64,000 nt of DNA from Halobacillus sp. Nhm2S1 (GCF_019599545.1 NZ_JAIEZV010000006.1:1-64000); one strand, 5' to 3'. Numbered from the stretch's first letter, positions 50,135 through 58,646 are shown. Notes: generated from the sequence alone by a model not told the origin. Numbers and translations: made by a program.

Positions 50135-51008
50135 ACCCGACACCTCCCATTTCATAAATAAAGATCTCCTCAAGCGTAAGTGGAAGCCTGTCATAAACAA
50201 GGGGGCGGTGTTTTTTGATGCCAGCTGATATGTCAGCTTCATTTCCTCGAACAATCAGCAGCCAGACACTGCCTCGCTTTTCTTTATGAAGAATATCAAG
50301 GTTCGACTCTTCCGGTTGAAAAGAATCTTCGTTAAAAGCAACCTGGATTTTGTGAACATCAGCTTTCAAATCATCCAAATCACGTTCAAGAAGGATTTCC
50401 CCTTTATGTAGAATTCCGACATGGTCACAGATATCTTCGACTTCCCTTAAGTTGTGGGAAGATATTAAAACGGTCATCTCCCGTTCCGCCACATCCTGAA
50501 TGATCAAGTTCCGGACTTTCTGCCTCATGACAGCATCAAGTCCATCGAATGGCTCATCGAGAATTAAAACATCAGGCATCGCTGACATGGCCAGCCAAAA
50601 GGCGACTTGCCGCTGCATCCCCTTTGAGAACTGACTGATTTTCTTTTTTTCATCCAGTTGAAAGACATTTTTTAATTTCTCATATCGCTCTTCGTTCCAA
50701 CTGTCGTACATGGACCGGTGATAATCTGCCATTTGACGCGTCGTGTACTGTGGCAAAAAGTAGAGACTGTCAGGGATGAAGACCATCCTTTGTTTGACGG
50801 ATTCGTTCTCAAACACACCATCCTCCAAAACATGAACCTGGCCATTGTTCTGCTTAAGAATGCCTGTCAAAATCCGCATTAATGTTGTTTTCCCTGCACC
50901 ATTGGAACCAAGAAGGCCGTAGATCGATCCTTTCTTCACATGAAAGGAAACGTCTTTTAAAACCCTGGTTCGATCAAACGATTTACTGACCGTATTGACC
51001 TCAATCAT
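50109..51008 (-). CDS. ABC transporter ATP-binding protein (YtrB-like)
   Basis: 299-aa ATPase. Walker A LLGSNGAGKTTLMR (about 37-50), signature FSKGMQRQVA, Walker B VLILDEPFDGLD and switch His in SSHNL are intact; the C-terminal ~80 residues form an accessory domain. Start choice: AAGGAGG lies 8 nt before ATG 51008, which overlaps the GntR stop by 8 nt. Gene order GntR-ATPase-permease is the hallmark of YtrA-type operons. Confidence 0.88.
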   Translation of the reverse strand: MIEVNTVSKSFDRTRVLKDVSFHVKKGSIYGLLGSNGAGKTTLMRILTGILKQNNGQVHVLEDGVFENESVKQRMVFIPDSLYFLPQYTTRQMADYHRSMYDSWNEERYEKLKNVFQLDEKKKISQFSKGMQRQVAFWLAMSAMPDVLILDEPFDGLDAVMRQKVRNLIIQDVAEREMTVLISSHNLREVEDICDHVGILHKGEILLERDLDDLKADVHKIQVAFNEDSFQPEESNLDILHKEKRGSVWLLIVRGNEADISAGIKKHRPLVYDRLPLTLEEIFIYEMGGVGYAFENILV

Positions 51009-51378
51009 CCTGCTGACCTCCTTCAACTTCTTGGAGAAGAGCAGCGATCTCTTCTGATGTCATCCCTAAATAAATCGCTTCCGCAAACAGCTTCTTCAAC
51101 TCTTCTCTCACTTTTTTCAACTCCTCTTCGTTATCGACTTTTCCAGAAGGATGCACGAAACTCCCTTTCCCCTTCAACGAGTAGATATACCCTTGCGACT
51201 CTAACTCCCGATACGCTTTCTGAATCGTATTCGGATTGATTGTCAACTGCTGGGCAAGTTCCCTCACAGAAGGTAGTTTTTCGTCTTCCTTCAGAACGTC
51301 ATTGATAATCAGTTGCTTCAACTTTTCCACGAGCTGCTCGTAAATCGGCTTTCGGCTCCTGACGTCCAACTCAAACAT
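51001..51378 (-). CDS. GntR-family repressor, YtrA subfamily
   Basis: 125-aa regulator with the N-terminal winged helix KPIYEQLVEKLKQLI to LPSVRELAQQLTINPNTIQKAYRELESQGYI (about 12-65) and the short two-helix dimerisation tail that defines the YtrA subfamily. GGAGG is 7 nt before ATG. It is first in its operon and probably represses it by binding the dyad at 51414-51438; cell-envelope antibiotics relieve such repression in relatives. Confidence 0.88.
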   Translation of the reverse strand: MFELDVRSRKPIYEQLVEKLKQLIINDVLKEDEKLPSVRELAQQLTINPNTIQKAYRELESQGYIYSLKGKGSFVHPSGKVDNEEELKKVREELKKLFAEAIYLGMTSEEIAALLQEVEGGQQDD

Positions 51379-51413
51379 CCAGCCACCTCCAACGGTGTGT
51401 TCTATCTGTATTA

Positions 51414-51438
51414 ACTGTATTATTACTTCTAGTACAGT
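51414..51438 (-). promoter_or_regulatory. Operator-like dyad upstream of the YtrA-type operon
   Basis: ACTGTA (51414-51419) and TACAGT (51433-51438) with a 13-bp centre and matching TA flanks, 36 bp before the regulator gene. Likely site of the GntR/YtrA-type repressor. Confidence 0.55.
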
Positions 51439-51590
51439 AGTATATAGGAGGATCTTCCATTTGAGAAGTCCCTATTTTAATTTTTTCCAAAGAATCACAA
51501 ATTCTTCCTTGTAAACATGACCCTTCTCATGAAGAAAACAAAGTGTGAATAAGATGAAAGAGATGACCTAAGAAAAAGAGGGTGATGAAG

Positions 51591-52391
51591 GTGAAAGACT
51601 ATACAGAACAAGCGAATTTTGAACATCTCTTCTGGTTGCAGATCCTTGGTGACCACGCCCGTTTCATTCGGGATTCTTTGTACGCTTCCGAAGAGGAAAC
51701 GTTAAATCAAGTGAGGGATTATGTCACACAGTGGGATGATCTTTTGAACATGGTGCGTGAAGGTAATGTGGAGGACATGGCCGGATTTTCCATGCAAGTA
51801 GGGGAAAAAGCACGTAGCTTTCACAAGTTTAAACTCAACCTGATTGAACGTTCCCTACTTGGAAAAGTAAAGATCCATTTGAGCCCGACCTTTCTCAACC
51901 ATATGGTCAATGAAGTAGAAGAGTATTTGCTTGTGCTTGGTTTTTTAGGAAAAGGAGATGTTCCTCCATTATTTCATGAGCTGCACCACCACATGCTCTG
52001 GTTGATGGATGCTTCTGGGCATGCAGGAGCCATCCATGATGAATTGGATGCTGTGGAACAAAGGTTAAAAGAAAAAAGTGATACATTCCGAAAACATTTC
52101 GATCAGTTCTACATAAAAGCAGTGGAGATGAAAGGGTATCTGAGAACAAACCAGCACTCCTTTCCTGCTCTGAAACGATTAAACAATGAAGTAGATCTGG
52201 AAATGAAGATCTTTCGTACATTTTTAGAGGAAATAGAGGAGATGGAAATGAATGAAGTCATACTCGGAACTTTCTCCCCCCTTATGGCTGACCACATGGC
52301 AAGAGAAGAATGCTACTACCTTTACAAATTAGCAGAAACCACAAATGGCGAATATCCAACCTGCGATCCAACTAAACCCCGCGTGGAGTGA
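51591..52391 (+). CDS. DUF2935 protein (ferritin-like)
   Basis: 266-aa helical protein made of two related halves, each beginning with a Glu/His-bearing helix (ANFEHLFWLQILGDHARFI and, late, GTFSPLMADHMAREECYYLYKL). The repeated E/H pairs suggest a di-metal site as in ferritin-like folds. Starts: GTG 51591 has GAGGG 8 nt upstream; ATG 51585 and GTG 51582 are alternatives. It is monocistronic and upregulated roles are unknown; family proteins are common in spore formers. Confidence 0.72.
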   Translation: MKDYTEQANFEHLFWLQILGDHARFIRDSLYASEEETLNQVRDYVTQWDDLLNMVREGNVEDMAGFSMQVGEKARSFHKFKLNLIERSLLGKVKIHLSPTFLNHMVNEVEEYLLVLGFLGKGDVPPLFHELHHHMLWLMDASGHAGAIHDELDAVEQRLKEKSDTFRKHFDQFYIKAVEMKGYLRTNQHSFPALKRLNNEVDLEMKIFRTFLEEIEEMEMNEVILGTFSPLMADHMAREECYYLYKLAETTNGEYPTCDPTKPRVE

Positions 52392-52403
52392 ATTACCAAA
52401 TAA

Positions 52404-52430
52404 TGTATGACCTGGTACACCAGTAAATGT
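52404..52430. repeat. TGTATGACCTGG repeat, copy E
   Basis: TGTATGACCTGG (52404-52415) followed by TACACCAGTAAATGT. The second part is the reverse complement of the CATTTACTGG word of copy A, so the same two modules recur 48 kb away. It sits between the DUF2935 stop codon and a terminator. Confidence 0.7.
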
Positions 52431-52474
52431 AAAAAAGCCGCAGAACCTTTAGGAAAGGGTTGCGGCTTTTCTTT
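52431..52474. terminator. Bidirectional terminator
   Basis: AAAAAAGCCGCAGAACCTTT and AAAGGGTTGCGGCTTTT pair with few mismatches between converging genes. Confidence 0.85.
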
Positions 52475-53070
52475 TATTTGGGAAGGTCGTTGTTGGGGAG
52501 TGAGAAGAAGTTCCGGATATAGCTGTAATCTCCAGCCATTCGTCCGACAGGCTTCATCTTATGTGGATCCACTTTGTCTGTTTCTATATAAACGTCATCC
52601 TTGATGTGGTAGCCGACCAGCCTCCCTAACACCAGATTTCCTTCACCGATTTCGATCACTTGATCGAGCTTACATTCCATGTGAACGGGTGATTGTTTTA
52701 CTCTTGGAACGGATACGAAATCACCATCTTCGAAATCTGTCCCTGCCATCTCAAACTCATCGACATCAGGATCATATCTTTTACTGCTCTCATGCATCTG
52801 ATTAGCCAAAGATTCTGAAACGACATTAATAATAAACTGCTTTGTTTCCTTAATATTTTTCAAAGTATCTTTATCTCTGTCCACACTTCCGACAGAAAAA
52901 CAAAGCGTGATCGGATTCATAGAGGCTACCGTGAAAAAACTGAACGGAGCCAGATTACGTATGCCATCCTGACTTACTGTCGATACCCAGGCAATGGGAC
53001 GTGGCACGATTGCCCCTTTAATCAACTTACTCATGGAATGACTTTCAAATTCTTCTTCACTAATAAACAC
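52474..53070 (-). CDS. Flavin reductase-like FMN-binding split-barrel protein
   Basis: 198-aa protein of the flavin-reductase/DIM6 group. IKGAIVPRPIAWVSTVSQDG, NLAPFSFFTVASMNP and KDTLKNIKETKQFIINVVSE are typical FMN-binding strands and helices. It may reduce or simply bind FMN. Start choice: AGGAGG is 6 nt before GTG 53070; the longer frame to 53121 lacks a site. It is divergent from the AGCS symporter gene. Confidence 0.78.
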   Translation of the reverse strand: MFISEEEFESHSMSKLIKGAIVPRPIAWVSTVSQDGIRNLAPFSFFTVASMNPITLCFSVGSVDRDKDTLKNIKETKQFIINVVSESLANQMHESSKRYDPDVDEFEMAGTDFEDGDFVSVPRVKQSPVHMECKLDQVIEIGEGNLVLGRLVGYHIKDDVYIETDKVDPHKMKPVGRMAGDYSYIRNFFSLPNNDLPK

Positions 53071-53205
53071 CTGATCCCTCCTATCTATCTCTAGTGTATG
53101 ACTTTTTCTCCCAAAGCTCATCTTCCTTGCTCATTTTATACGTTTAACATTATATGTAAAGGGAATATATGGGTATCTTACAGTTTGTCGAAAGGGGATC
53201 TTTCA

Positions 53206-54621
53206 TTGGGAGATTTATGGAATAGTATCAAAGAGGGGATTACTACGATTTCCGACTTTTTATGGACGTATCCATTAGCGATCATCTTGATTCTGGGTGG
53301 AATCTTCCTTACCATTCGGATTAAGTTTTTCCAATTTCGCTTTTTTGGACATGTTCTCCATCAAACCATCGGACAGATATTCAAGAAAACGAAAAAGAAA
53401 GGGACAATCACCCCATTCCAGGCTTTCACTTCAGCCTTAGCTTCTACAGCTGGTGCAACGAATATCGTCGGTGTGCCTGTCGCGATTTCTTTAGGTGGAC
53501 CAGGGGCTTTGTTCTGGATGTGGCTGGTCGCTTTAATTGGAATGGCCACAAAATATAGTGAAATATTATTGGGAATGAAATACAGGGAAACCAACGAGAA
53601 AAACATTTGGGTCGGCGGTCCTCAATATTACATAAAAAAGGCCTTGGGTTGGAAGTGGGTCTCCACCGCCTTCGCATTCTTCCTAATGATTGAGTTAATT
53701 CCAAGTACAATGGTCCAGTCCAATTCCATCGCTACTCAAACAGAGGGTGCCTTCGGGTGGCCGGTTGAAATTACAGGGGTCGTCATGTGTGCAGCGATTG
53801 CTGTCGTCGTTTTCGGTGGCATTAAAAGGATTGCCAAGGTCACTGATAAGATGGTGCCAGGCATGGTTCTGATTTACCTCTCTGTGTGTTTATACGTTAT
53901 ATTTGCCAACATTGATCAAATCCCCAACGTATTTGGATTGATCTTCACCCACGCTTTTACACCGATTTCCGCAACTGGTGGTTTTGCCGGTGCTGCCGTT
54001 GCCCAAGCGTTACGCTGGGGAATTGCGCGTGGTCTGTATTCAAATGAAGCAGGTCTCGGAACGGCATCGATTGCCCATGCCGCAGCCAAAACGGATCACC
54101 CTTCCCGACAGGCTTTATGGGGAATCTTCAGCGTATTCGTTGATACCATTGTCATTTGTACCGTGTCTGGTTTGACCGTCCTCGTCACCGGCGCATGGCA
54201 GGAAGTCGGTGGTAGTGATGCATCGAACATGATCAACGTGGCCATTGGTACCGAATTCGGTGATGCGTTCGGAGGCAGTTTCATCACTGTATTTTTACTC
54301 TTTTTTGTCATTACGACCATCGGTGTCCTGGTCTTTTATGGTGAAAAGCAAGCGGAGTATCTATTCGGTTTACGCGCAGCCAAAATTATGCGGATCGTCT
54401 ACATCATAGCTGTATTTGTAGGAGCAATTGGAGGACTTCAATTCGTCTGGCAGTTCCTAGATTTGATTTTAGCTTTCGTCCTGCTTACAAACATCATTCC
54501 ATTACTGTTCCTGCACAAGGAAATTGCAGCTCTAACAGATGACTACGTGAATCGTGTGTACAAAAAACGGACGAAGAAAAGAAAAGTCCAATTGTTTCAT
54601 GAAGAAGAAGATGCCAGTTAA
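53206..54621 (+). CDS. Alanine/glycine:cation symporter (AGCS)
   Basis: 471-aa sodium-coupled amino-acid transporter. Diagnostic segments are FTSALASTAGATNIVGVPVA, GGPGALFWMWLVALIGMATK, VGGPQYYIKKALG and GLYSNEAGLGTASIAHAAA; about 11 helices are seen. The start is TTG 53206 with AAGGGG 8 nt upstream; the frame upstream is open but begins with non-membrane sequence and no site. Sodium-driven amino-acid uptake fits a saline habitat. It is monocistronic with a terminator. Confidence 0.88.
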   Translation: MGDLWNSIKEGITTISDFLWTYPLAIILILGGIFLTIRIKFFQFRFFGHVLHQTIGQIFKKTKKKGTITPFQAFTSALASTAGATNIVGVPVAISLGGPGALFWMWLVALIGMATKYSEILLGMKYRETNEKNIWVGGPQYYIKKALGWKWVSTAFAFFLMIELIPSTMVQSNSIATQTEGAFGWPVEITGVVMCAAIAVVVFGGIKRIAKVTDKMVPGMVLIYLSVCLYVIFANIDQIPNVFGLIFTHAFTPISATGGFAGAAVAQALRWGIARGLYSNEAGLGTASIAHAAAKTDHPSRQALWGIFSVFVDTIVICTVSGLTVLVTGAWQEVGGSDASNMINVAIGTEFGDAFGGSFITVFLLFFVITTIGVLVFYGEKQAEYLFGLRAAKIMRIVYIIAVFVGAIGGLQFVWQFLDLILAFVLLTNIIPLLFLHKEIAALTDDYVNRVYKKRTKKRKVQLFHEEEDAS

Positions 54622-54634
54622 AACGATCAATCGT

Positions 54635-54675
54635 AAAAAGGAGATTCCTGTCCAGGAGTCTCCTTTTCCTTTTTT
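54635..54675 (+). terminator. Terminator of the AGCS gene
   Basis: AAAAAGGAGA pairs with TCTCCTTTT around an inner CCTG/CAGG stem; T-rich tail. Confidence 0.82.
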
Positions 54676-54720
54676 CCATTTCACTTATTGATCAACTTCA
54701 TCACATAGAAAAATCCATAA

Positions 54721-54752
54721 AAAAACAAGCACCTTCAAAAGGTGCTTGTTTA
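54721..54752 (-). terminator. Terminator of the LysM-SleB gene
   Basis: AAACAAGCACCTT and AAGGTGCTTGTTT form a 13-bp stem, ending the leftward LysM hydrolase gene. Confidence 0.88.
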
Positions 54753-54758
54753 GACGGT

Positions 54759-55340
54759 TTATCTTAAGAAAACGTGGTCGCCGATGACTGTAGTCACTTC
54801 TTTGCTGCTCAGATAGTCACTTTGCGCTTTATCAGGGTTATAGAAAAATAATGACTCGCGGTCGAACCCTTGATAGGCCACAGCTTCGTTAACCGCACGT
54901 TTTGACTCAGCGCTTGCCGGCTGATTAATTGTCCCGTTAAGAACAGGGGAGAACTGAATGCCGTCATAGATTACGCCATTCAATGAATCTGGGAAAAGGT
55001 CACTTTCCACACGGTTCAAAACAACCGTGGCAACCGCAACTTTACCAGCGTAGATTTCACCCTTGGCCTCTGCTTCTACTAGTCGGGCGAGTAGATCTTT
55101 TTCAGATTCACTAAGAGTAACTGGAAGCTGCAACTGCTCCCCAGGGTGAATCTCTGCATTCGATTTATTGTTCATGGCTTGCAACTGTTTAGCAGAAACA
55201 CCATGTTTCATAGCTATTTTATAGATTGAATCGCCCTTTTGGACGGTGTGAGTGTTAGCGTGGGCAAAACTTTCGACAGGGAAGGAGAAAGCGAGCAAAC
55301 TAACGGTAGCTATTCCTGTCAGCATCAATTTTTTGAACAT
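54759..55340 (-). CDS. LysM-SleB/CwlJ-type cell-wall hydrolase
   Basis: 193-aa secreted wall hydrolase. Signal peptide (MFKKLMLTGIATVSLLAFSF, cleavage near SFA-HA), one LysM (about 31-74) and a Hydrolase_2 domain (about 80-193) with the candidate catalytic Glu in LLARLVEAEAKGE, VAVATVVLNRV and the C-terminal SLFFYNPDKA. In spore formers such domains act on spore cortex or vegetative wall (SleB, CwlJ, YkvT). AAGGAGG is 9 nt before ATG and partly folds into a hairpin with upstream sequence. Confidence 0.85.
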   Translation of the reverse strand: MFKKLMLTGIATVSLLAFSFPVESFAHANTHTVQKGDSIYKIAMKHGVSAKQLQAMNNKSNAEIHPGEQLQLPVTLSESEKDLLARLVEAEAKGEIYAGKVAVATVVLNRVESDLFPDSLNGVIYDGIQFSPVLNGTINQPASAESKRAVNEAVAYQGFDRESLFFYNPDKAQSDYLSSKEVTTVIGDHVFLR

Positions 55341-55353
55341 TTAAAATCTACCT

Positions 55354-55376
55354 CCTTATCAGGTTCCCTAATAAGG
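55354..55376 (-). promoter_or_regulatory. Hairpin touching the LysM-SleB ribosome site
   Basis: On the mRNA CCTTAT (55371-55376) pairs with ATAAGG (55354-55359); the latter supplies the AAGG of AAGGAGG. It could limit translation. Confidence 0.4.
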
Positions 55377-55441
55377 TAACATAAGCGGATTGAGAGATTC
55401 ATTATTAATTCTTTCCATCGTTTCCATGGAAATTTTCAGTA

Positions 55442-55470
55442 TAAAAAGAGGCCCCTAGAGGAGCCTCTTC
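55442..55470 (-). terminator. Terminator of the OsmC gene
   Basis: GAGGCTCC and GGGGCCTC arms with TCTA loop and T5 tail on the minus strand. Confidence 0.82.
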
Positions 55471-55477
55471 CCAATTG

Positions 55478-55915
55478 TTAAGCTTTTTGCCAATCTACAT
55501 TCAGGGTAACCCCTGCTGCTTTCAGTGTTGTGAAAACAGGACAGCGTTGGTCAACGGTTTTTTGAAGCTCTTCGATACGCTCTTGGGGTTCTGATGTTTC
55601 TACTTCCGCTTTAATGTTCACCGTGTCAAAGTAAGGCTTTACATCTGCCGTCCCCATCAACCCTCGCATATCCAGAGTTCCATTGATATCAAACGAAATG
55701 CTTTGAAGATCAAAGTTCATTTCCTTCGCCACCATGTTCGCAACGACCGTTTCACAGCCTGCGAGCGAACCTAACATCGTTGCAAGTGGATCAGCACCTT
55801 CATCTGTTCCCCCCATTTGCTTCGGTTCATCAATCGTTAATGAATGTTTTCCAGCCTGGATCTCTGATTTCATCCCATGGGACTTACTCGTAATGGATAC
55901 TTTATGTTCTGACAT
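55478..55915 (-). CDS. OsmC/YhfA-family peroxiredoxin-like protein
   Basis: 145-aa OsmC-fold protein. The two family cysteines are seen in GSLAGCETVVANM (about 58) and VDQRCPVFTT (about 122), where peroxide is reduced in OsmC/Ohr. The first Cys-region form suggests the YhfA subgroup. Start choice: AAGGAGG is 8 nt before ATG 55915; the frame extends to 55966 without a site. It is monocistronic. Confidence 0.82.
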   Translation of the reverse strand: MSEHKVSITSKSHGMKSEIQAGKHSLTIDEPKQMGGTDEGADPLATMLGSLAGCETVVANMVAKEMNFDLQSISFDINGTLDMRGLMGTADVKPYFDTVNIKAEVETSEPQERIEELQKTVDQRCPVFTTLKAAGVTLNVDWQKA

Positions 55916-56123
55916 GTCCGATTCCTCCTTGTTGTTCGTTACAGGGATACTATACACCCTGTTCACTTGTTACAAACCTTCTGTGCTCAACATTGTAATC
56001 TGTCTTACATAAGAGGCAGGATAATTCTATTCCCATAGAGCGTGTGCTATCGTCTAAAGGGAGATCAAATAGGGTAAAGTGGTAACAAGACGTTGTTATT
56101 ATTTGCTAAAGCAGGTGTTTTTT

Positions 56124-56705
56124 ATGCTCGATACACACGCAAGGAAATTCGTTCAGCCGTCCATTGAACGTACCGCTTCTTACTTTCTGCAAAAAGGGCG
56201 CACAGCCAACGAGATTACAGTGCTCGCCTTGTTCGTCGGTCTTGCCACAAGTGCACTTTATGTGCTCGGTTTTCCGATTTTGGCGGTTGTATTCTTATGG
56301 CTTTCCGGATTTCTGGACGCCGTGGACGGGACGATGGCCAGAAACACAAAAACCTCCCCCTTCGGAACCGTGATGGATATTACATTCGACCGGATCGTTG
56401 AAATCGGGATGATTATCGCTATCGCTTATGTTCATCCAGAGGTTTTATGGCCGCTTCTCCTTCTCAGCGTTTCCATTATCGTTTCTATGACCATCTTTTT
56501 AGTCGTAGGAGCCGTATCAGAAAAGGCAGGAATCAAATCCTTTTATTATCAAGCAGGGCTTGCAGAGCGAACAGAAGGATTCGTTCTATTTAGCGTGATG
56601 CTCTTATTCCCTTCCTTCCTTTTCTGGTCCACGCTTTTGTTCTTTGCCGTTGAATTGTTTACAGGAATCCAGCGGTTCATGGAAGCAAAACGGATATTAA
56701 AATAA
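56124..56705 (+). CDS. CDP-alcohol phosphatidyltransferase family protein
   Basis: 193-aa membrane enzyme moving a phosphoalcohol from a CDP-linked donor. The catalytic motif D-x2-DG-x2-AR-x8-G-x3-D-x3-D is complete in LDAVDGTMARNTKTSPFGTV and the following MDITFD (about 71-95). Six hydrophobic helices are seen. The start at 56124 follows AGCAGGTG. It could make a phospholipid or an osmolyte phosphodiester; the acceptor is unknown. It shares a bidirectional terminator with the Crp-type gene. Confidence 0.8.
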   Translation: MLDTHARKFVQPSIERTASYFLQKGRTANEITVLALFVGLATSALYVLGFPILAVVFLWLSGFLDAVDGTMARNTKTSPFGTVMDITFDRIVEIGMIIAIAYVHPEVLWPLLLLSVSIIVSMTIFLVVGAVSEKAGIKSFYYQAGLAERTEGFVLFSVMLLFPSFLFWSTLLFFAVELFTGIQRFMEAKRILK

Positions 56706-56750
56706 AACCCATTTTGGCTTATGTAACCACTAAGCCGAGGTGGGTTTTTG
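56704..56750. terminator. Bidirectional terminator
   Basis: AAAACCCA and TGGGTTTT with inner TGGCTTA/TAAGCC pairing, between converging genes. Confidence 0.78.
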
Positions 56751-57405
56751 TTTTTTCTGCATCGATGGATAATACGTGGTCCTTTTTTAAATAGCCTTCC
56801 TTTTTTAAACGACTGATTTCCGCACTTGTCGTTTCCCTTGTCGCCCCAATCATCGTCGCAATGTCCTGATGAGTCAACTTCATCTCAACGGTCTGCCACT
56901 CCTGATGACGACGGCCGCTTTTTTCACTAAGCATGAGCAGCAAATATAAAATTCGTTCGCGCACCTCACCTAAAGCAATTTTTTCACTTCTCCTGTAAAA
57001 ATCGTTCAACTTTGAAGAAAGCAACTGCACGAGACGAAGAGTGATTTTCGGGTACTTTTCCATGAATCGTTCAAACTCTTCCCGGCCCATCAGACAAACA
57101 TATGTATCGGTCATTGCCTCCGCGTACATTTCATAATCCGTCAGGGTCAGCGTTGAAGCTTCGCCAAAGAGATTCCCGTCTTTCAAAATGTCGAGGGTAA
57201 ACTGTTTTCCTTCTTTATTTGTCCGATATAATCGGATTTGACCTTTTTTCAATATATATAAATGCTCAGCCGGGTGTTCAGGGGAAAGGATGACTTCCCC
57301 CTTCCCTACTTTTTTCATTTCACTGATCGCATCGACATCCATCAGTTCTTCTTTAGTTAACTCTTCAAATAAATTAACTTCTGATAAGAGGGTCTGTTTA
57401 TCCAT
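56719..57405 (-). CDS. Crp/Fnr-family transcription regulator
   Basis: 228-aa regulator with an N-terminal cyclic-nucleotide-like beta-barrel (ILSPEHPAEHLYILKKGQIR, DGNLFGEAS) and a C-terminal HTH (LTHQDIATMIGATRETTSAEISRLKKEG, about 174-201). The Cys cluster of Fnr is absent and the phosphate-binding cassette is not clearly that of cAMP receptors, so the ligand is unknown. Start: the second of two ATGs has 7-nt spacing to AAGGGG. It is divergent from nothing obvious; targets unknown. Confidence 0.82.
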   Translation of the reverse strand: MDKQTLLSEVNLFEELTKEELMDVDAISEMKKVGKGEVILSPEHPAEHLYILKKGQIRLYRTNKEGKQFTLDILKDGNLFGEASTLTLTDYEMYAEAMTDTYVCLMGREEFERFMEKYPKITLRLVQLLSSKLNDFYRRSEKIALGEVRERILYLLLMLSEKSGRRHQEWQTVEMKLTHQDIATMIGATRETTSAEISRLKKEGYLKKDHVLSIDAEKTKTHLGLVVT

Positions 57406-57461
57406 CATTCCACCCCTTTCACTACCAACAATATACTTGATTCATAGGCGAGCTTGCAAAA

Positions 57462-58418
57462 CTAAACGTCCAAAGTCGCTTCCCCTACTCGCTTCACACC
57501 ACGGATGCTCGAGAAGTCTTCGACAAGCTTTAGAAGCGCACGATCCTTTTCTTTCGCTTCAATCATAAAATCAACGGGGGTGTTGAGAGCCTTCAATTCT
57601 TTTAAGAGAGGACGAATGAAATCAGCATCCACAAAATCAGCATGACTCCTGTACGCCTTTTCCGATTTTGGCGACGAAATATGAATCTTAGGTGGTAAAC
57701 CAAGCCTGTCCCACGTTTTATAAAAGCGCGGCAGAATTTCAGACAGCGGCTCATCTTCCGTGTGATTGGCCATGTAATGATGATAGTCGAACATCATGGG
57801 GATCTCTTCTTTTTCACAGACATCAAGGGTTTCCGTTGTCGTATACGTTTTATCATCATTTTCGAGTGTCATCTGCTGTTTAATTGGAGCCGGCAATTTC
57901 TTTACATTTTCATGAAAACGGGCAACGGCTGCTTGTTTATCCCCATACGCTCCGCCCACATGCAAGTTGATATGAGATTCATTGTGAAGCCCCATCGCTT
58001 TAAGCATCGCATAATGGTACTCCATATCCTGGACAGCATTGTCTGTCACATGGGGACGGTCACTTGTAAAAAGGGTGAATTGGTTCGGATGAAAACTCGT
58101 GCGCATATTGTGCGCCCGTACCAGTTCGCCGATTTCCTCGAAAAGATGGCGAAAAGGCTCGATGTAATCCCACTCCACCTCATCATGAGTCGCAAGTGGA
58201 ATGATGGATGAAGAAAAGCGGTACAGATGGATCTCCCTCGCAATGTTGTAATGGATGATTCGACGAGTGCGCTCCAAATTCATTTCCGCAATTTTGTGAA
58301 GCTGCTTTATGGCTGCTTCATGCCCCAGCTTCTTATAACGTGCAAATGTCATCGTCTTCGCAGGTGTCGCTTCCCATAGGTCGAGCGCATGCGATACGTA
58401 GCCAAACCGGATGATCAT
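57462..58418 (-). CDS. uvsE: UV DNA damage endonuclease UvsE
   Basis: 318-aa TIM-barrel endonuclease that nicks DNA 5' of UV lesions, an alternative to nucleotide excision repair. Metal ligands are visible as His in SFHPNQF, His in INLHVGGAYG, Glu in TLENDD, Asp and His in MFDYHHY, His in KIHISSP and Glu in MIEAKEKD. It matches Bacillus YwjD/UvsE in length. AAAGGAG precedes the ATG. It probably follows a 47-aa ORF on one transcript. Useful to a sun-exposed spore former. Confidence 0.92.
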   Translation of the reverse strand: MIIRFGYVSHALDLWEATPAKTMTFARYKKLGHEAAIKQLHKIAEMNLERTRRIIHYNIAREIHLYRFSSSIIPLATHDEVEWDYIEPFRHLFEEIGELVRAHNMRTSFHPNQFTLFTSDRPHVTDNAVQDMEYHYAMLKAMGLHNESHINLHVGGAYGDKQAAVARFHENVKKLPAPIKQQMTLENDDKTYTTTETLDVCEKEEIPMMFDYHHYMANHTEDEPLSEILPRFYKTWDRLGLPPKIHISSPKSEKAYRSHADFVDADFIRPLLKELKALNTPVDFMIEAKEKDRALLKLVEDFSSIRGVKRVGEATLDV

Positions 58419-58451
58419 ACAAAAGCTCCTTTACCGAGTAAATTGATACCT

Positions 58452-58595
58452 TTATGTTCCCCATATTTGGTGGGAATAACATAAGGGTCGGTTTGCGGAG
58501 TGTTGCTGGCGGCTCACTCTTCCTGCGCGTAACTCGCTCAGCAGCATTCCTAAATGGTTAATATCAGGTGGGATGACGCGGGGTTTTATGATCAT
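58452..58595 (-). CDS. Putative 47-aa ORF upstream of uvsE, unknown
   Basis: ATG 58593-58595 follows GAAAGGAGCGGAATC, a strong ribosome site, and the ORF stops at 58452, 33 nt before uvsE. The product begins MIIKPRVIPPDINHLGMLLS and becomes Arg/Ser/Gln-rich, with one Cys. It has no family match that I recognise. It could be a small partner or simply a leader ORF coupling translation to uvsE. Confidence 0.45.
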   Translation of the reverse strand: MIIKPRVIPPDINHLGMLLSELRAGRVSRQQHSANRPLCYSHQIWGT

Positions 58596-58646
58596 GATTC
58601 CGCTCCTTTCTCCTCTATTAAAATCCATCCTCACTTCTTGGTCCAT

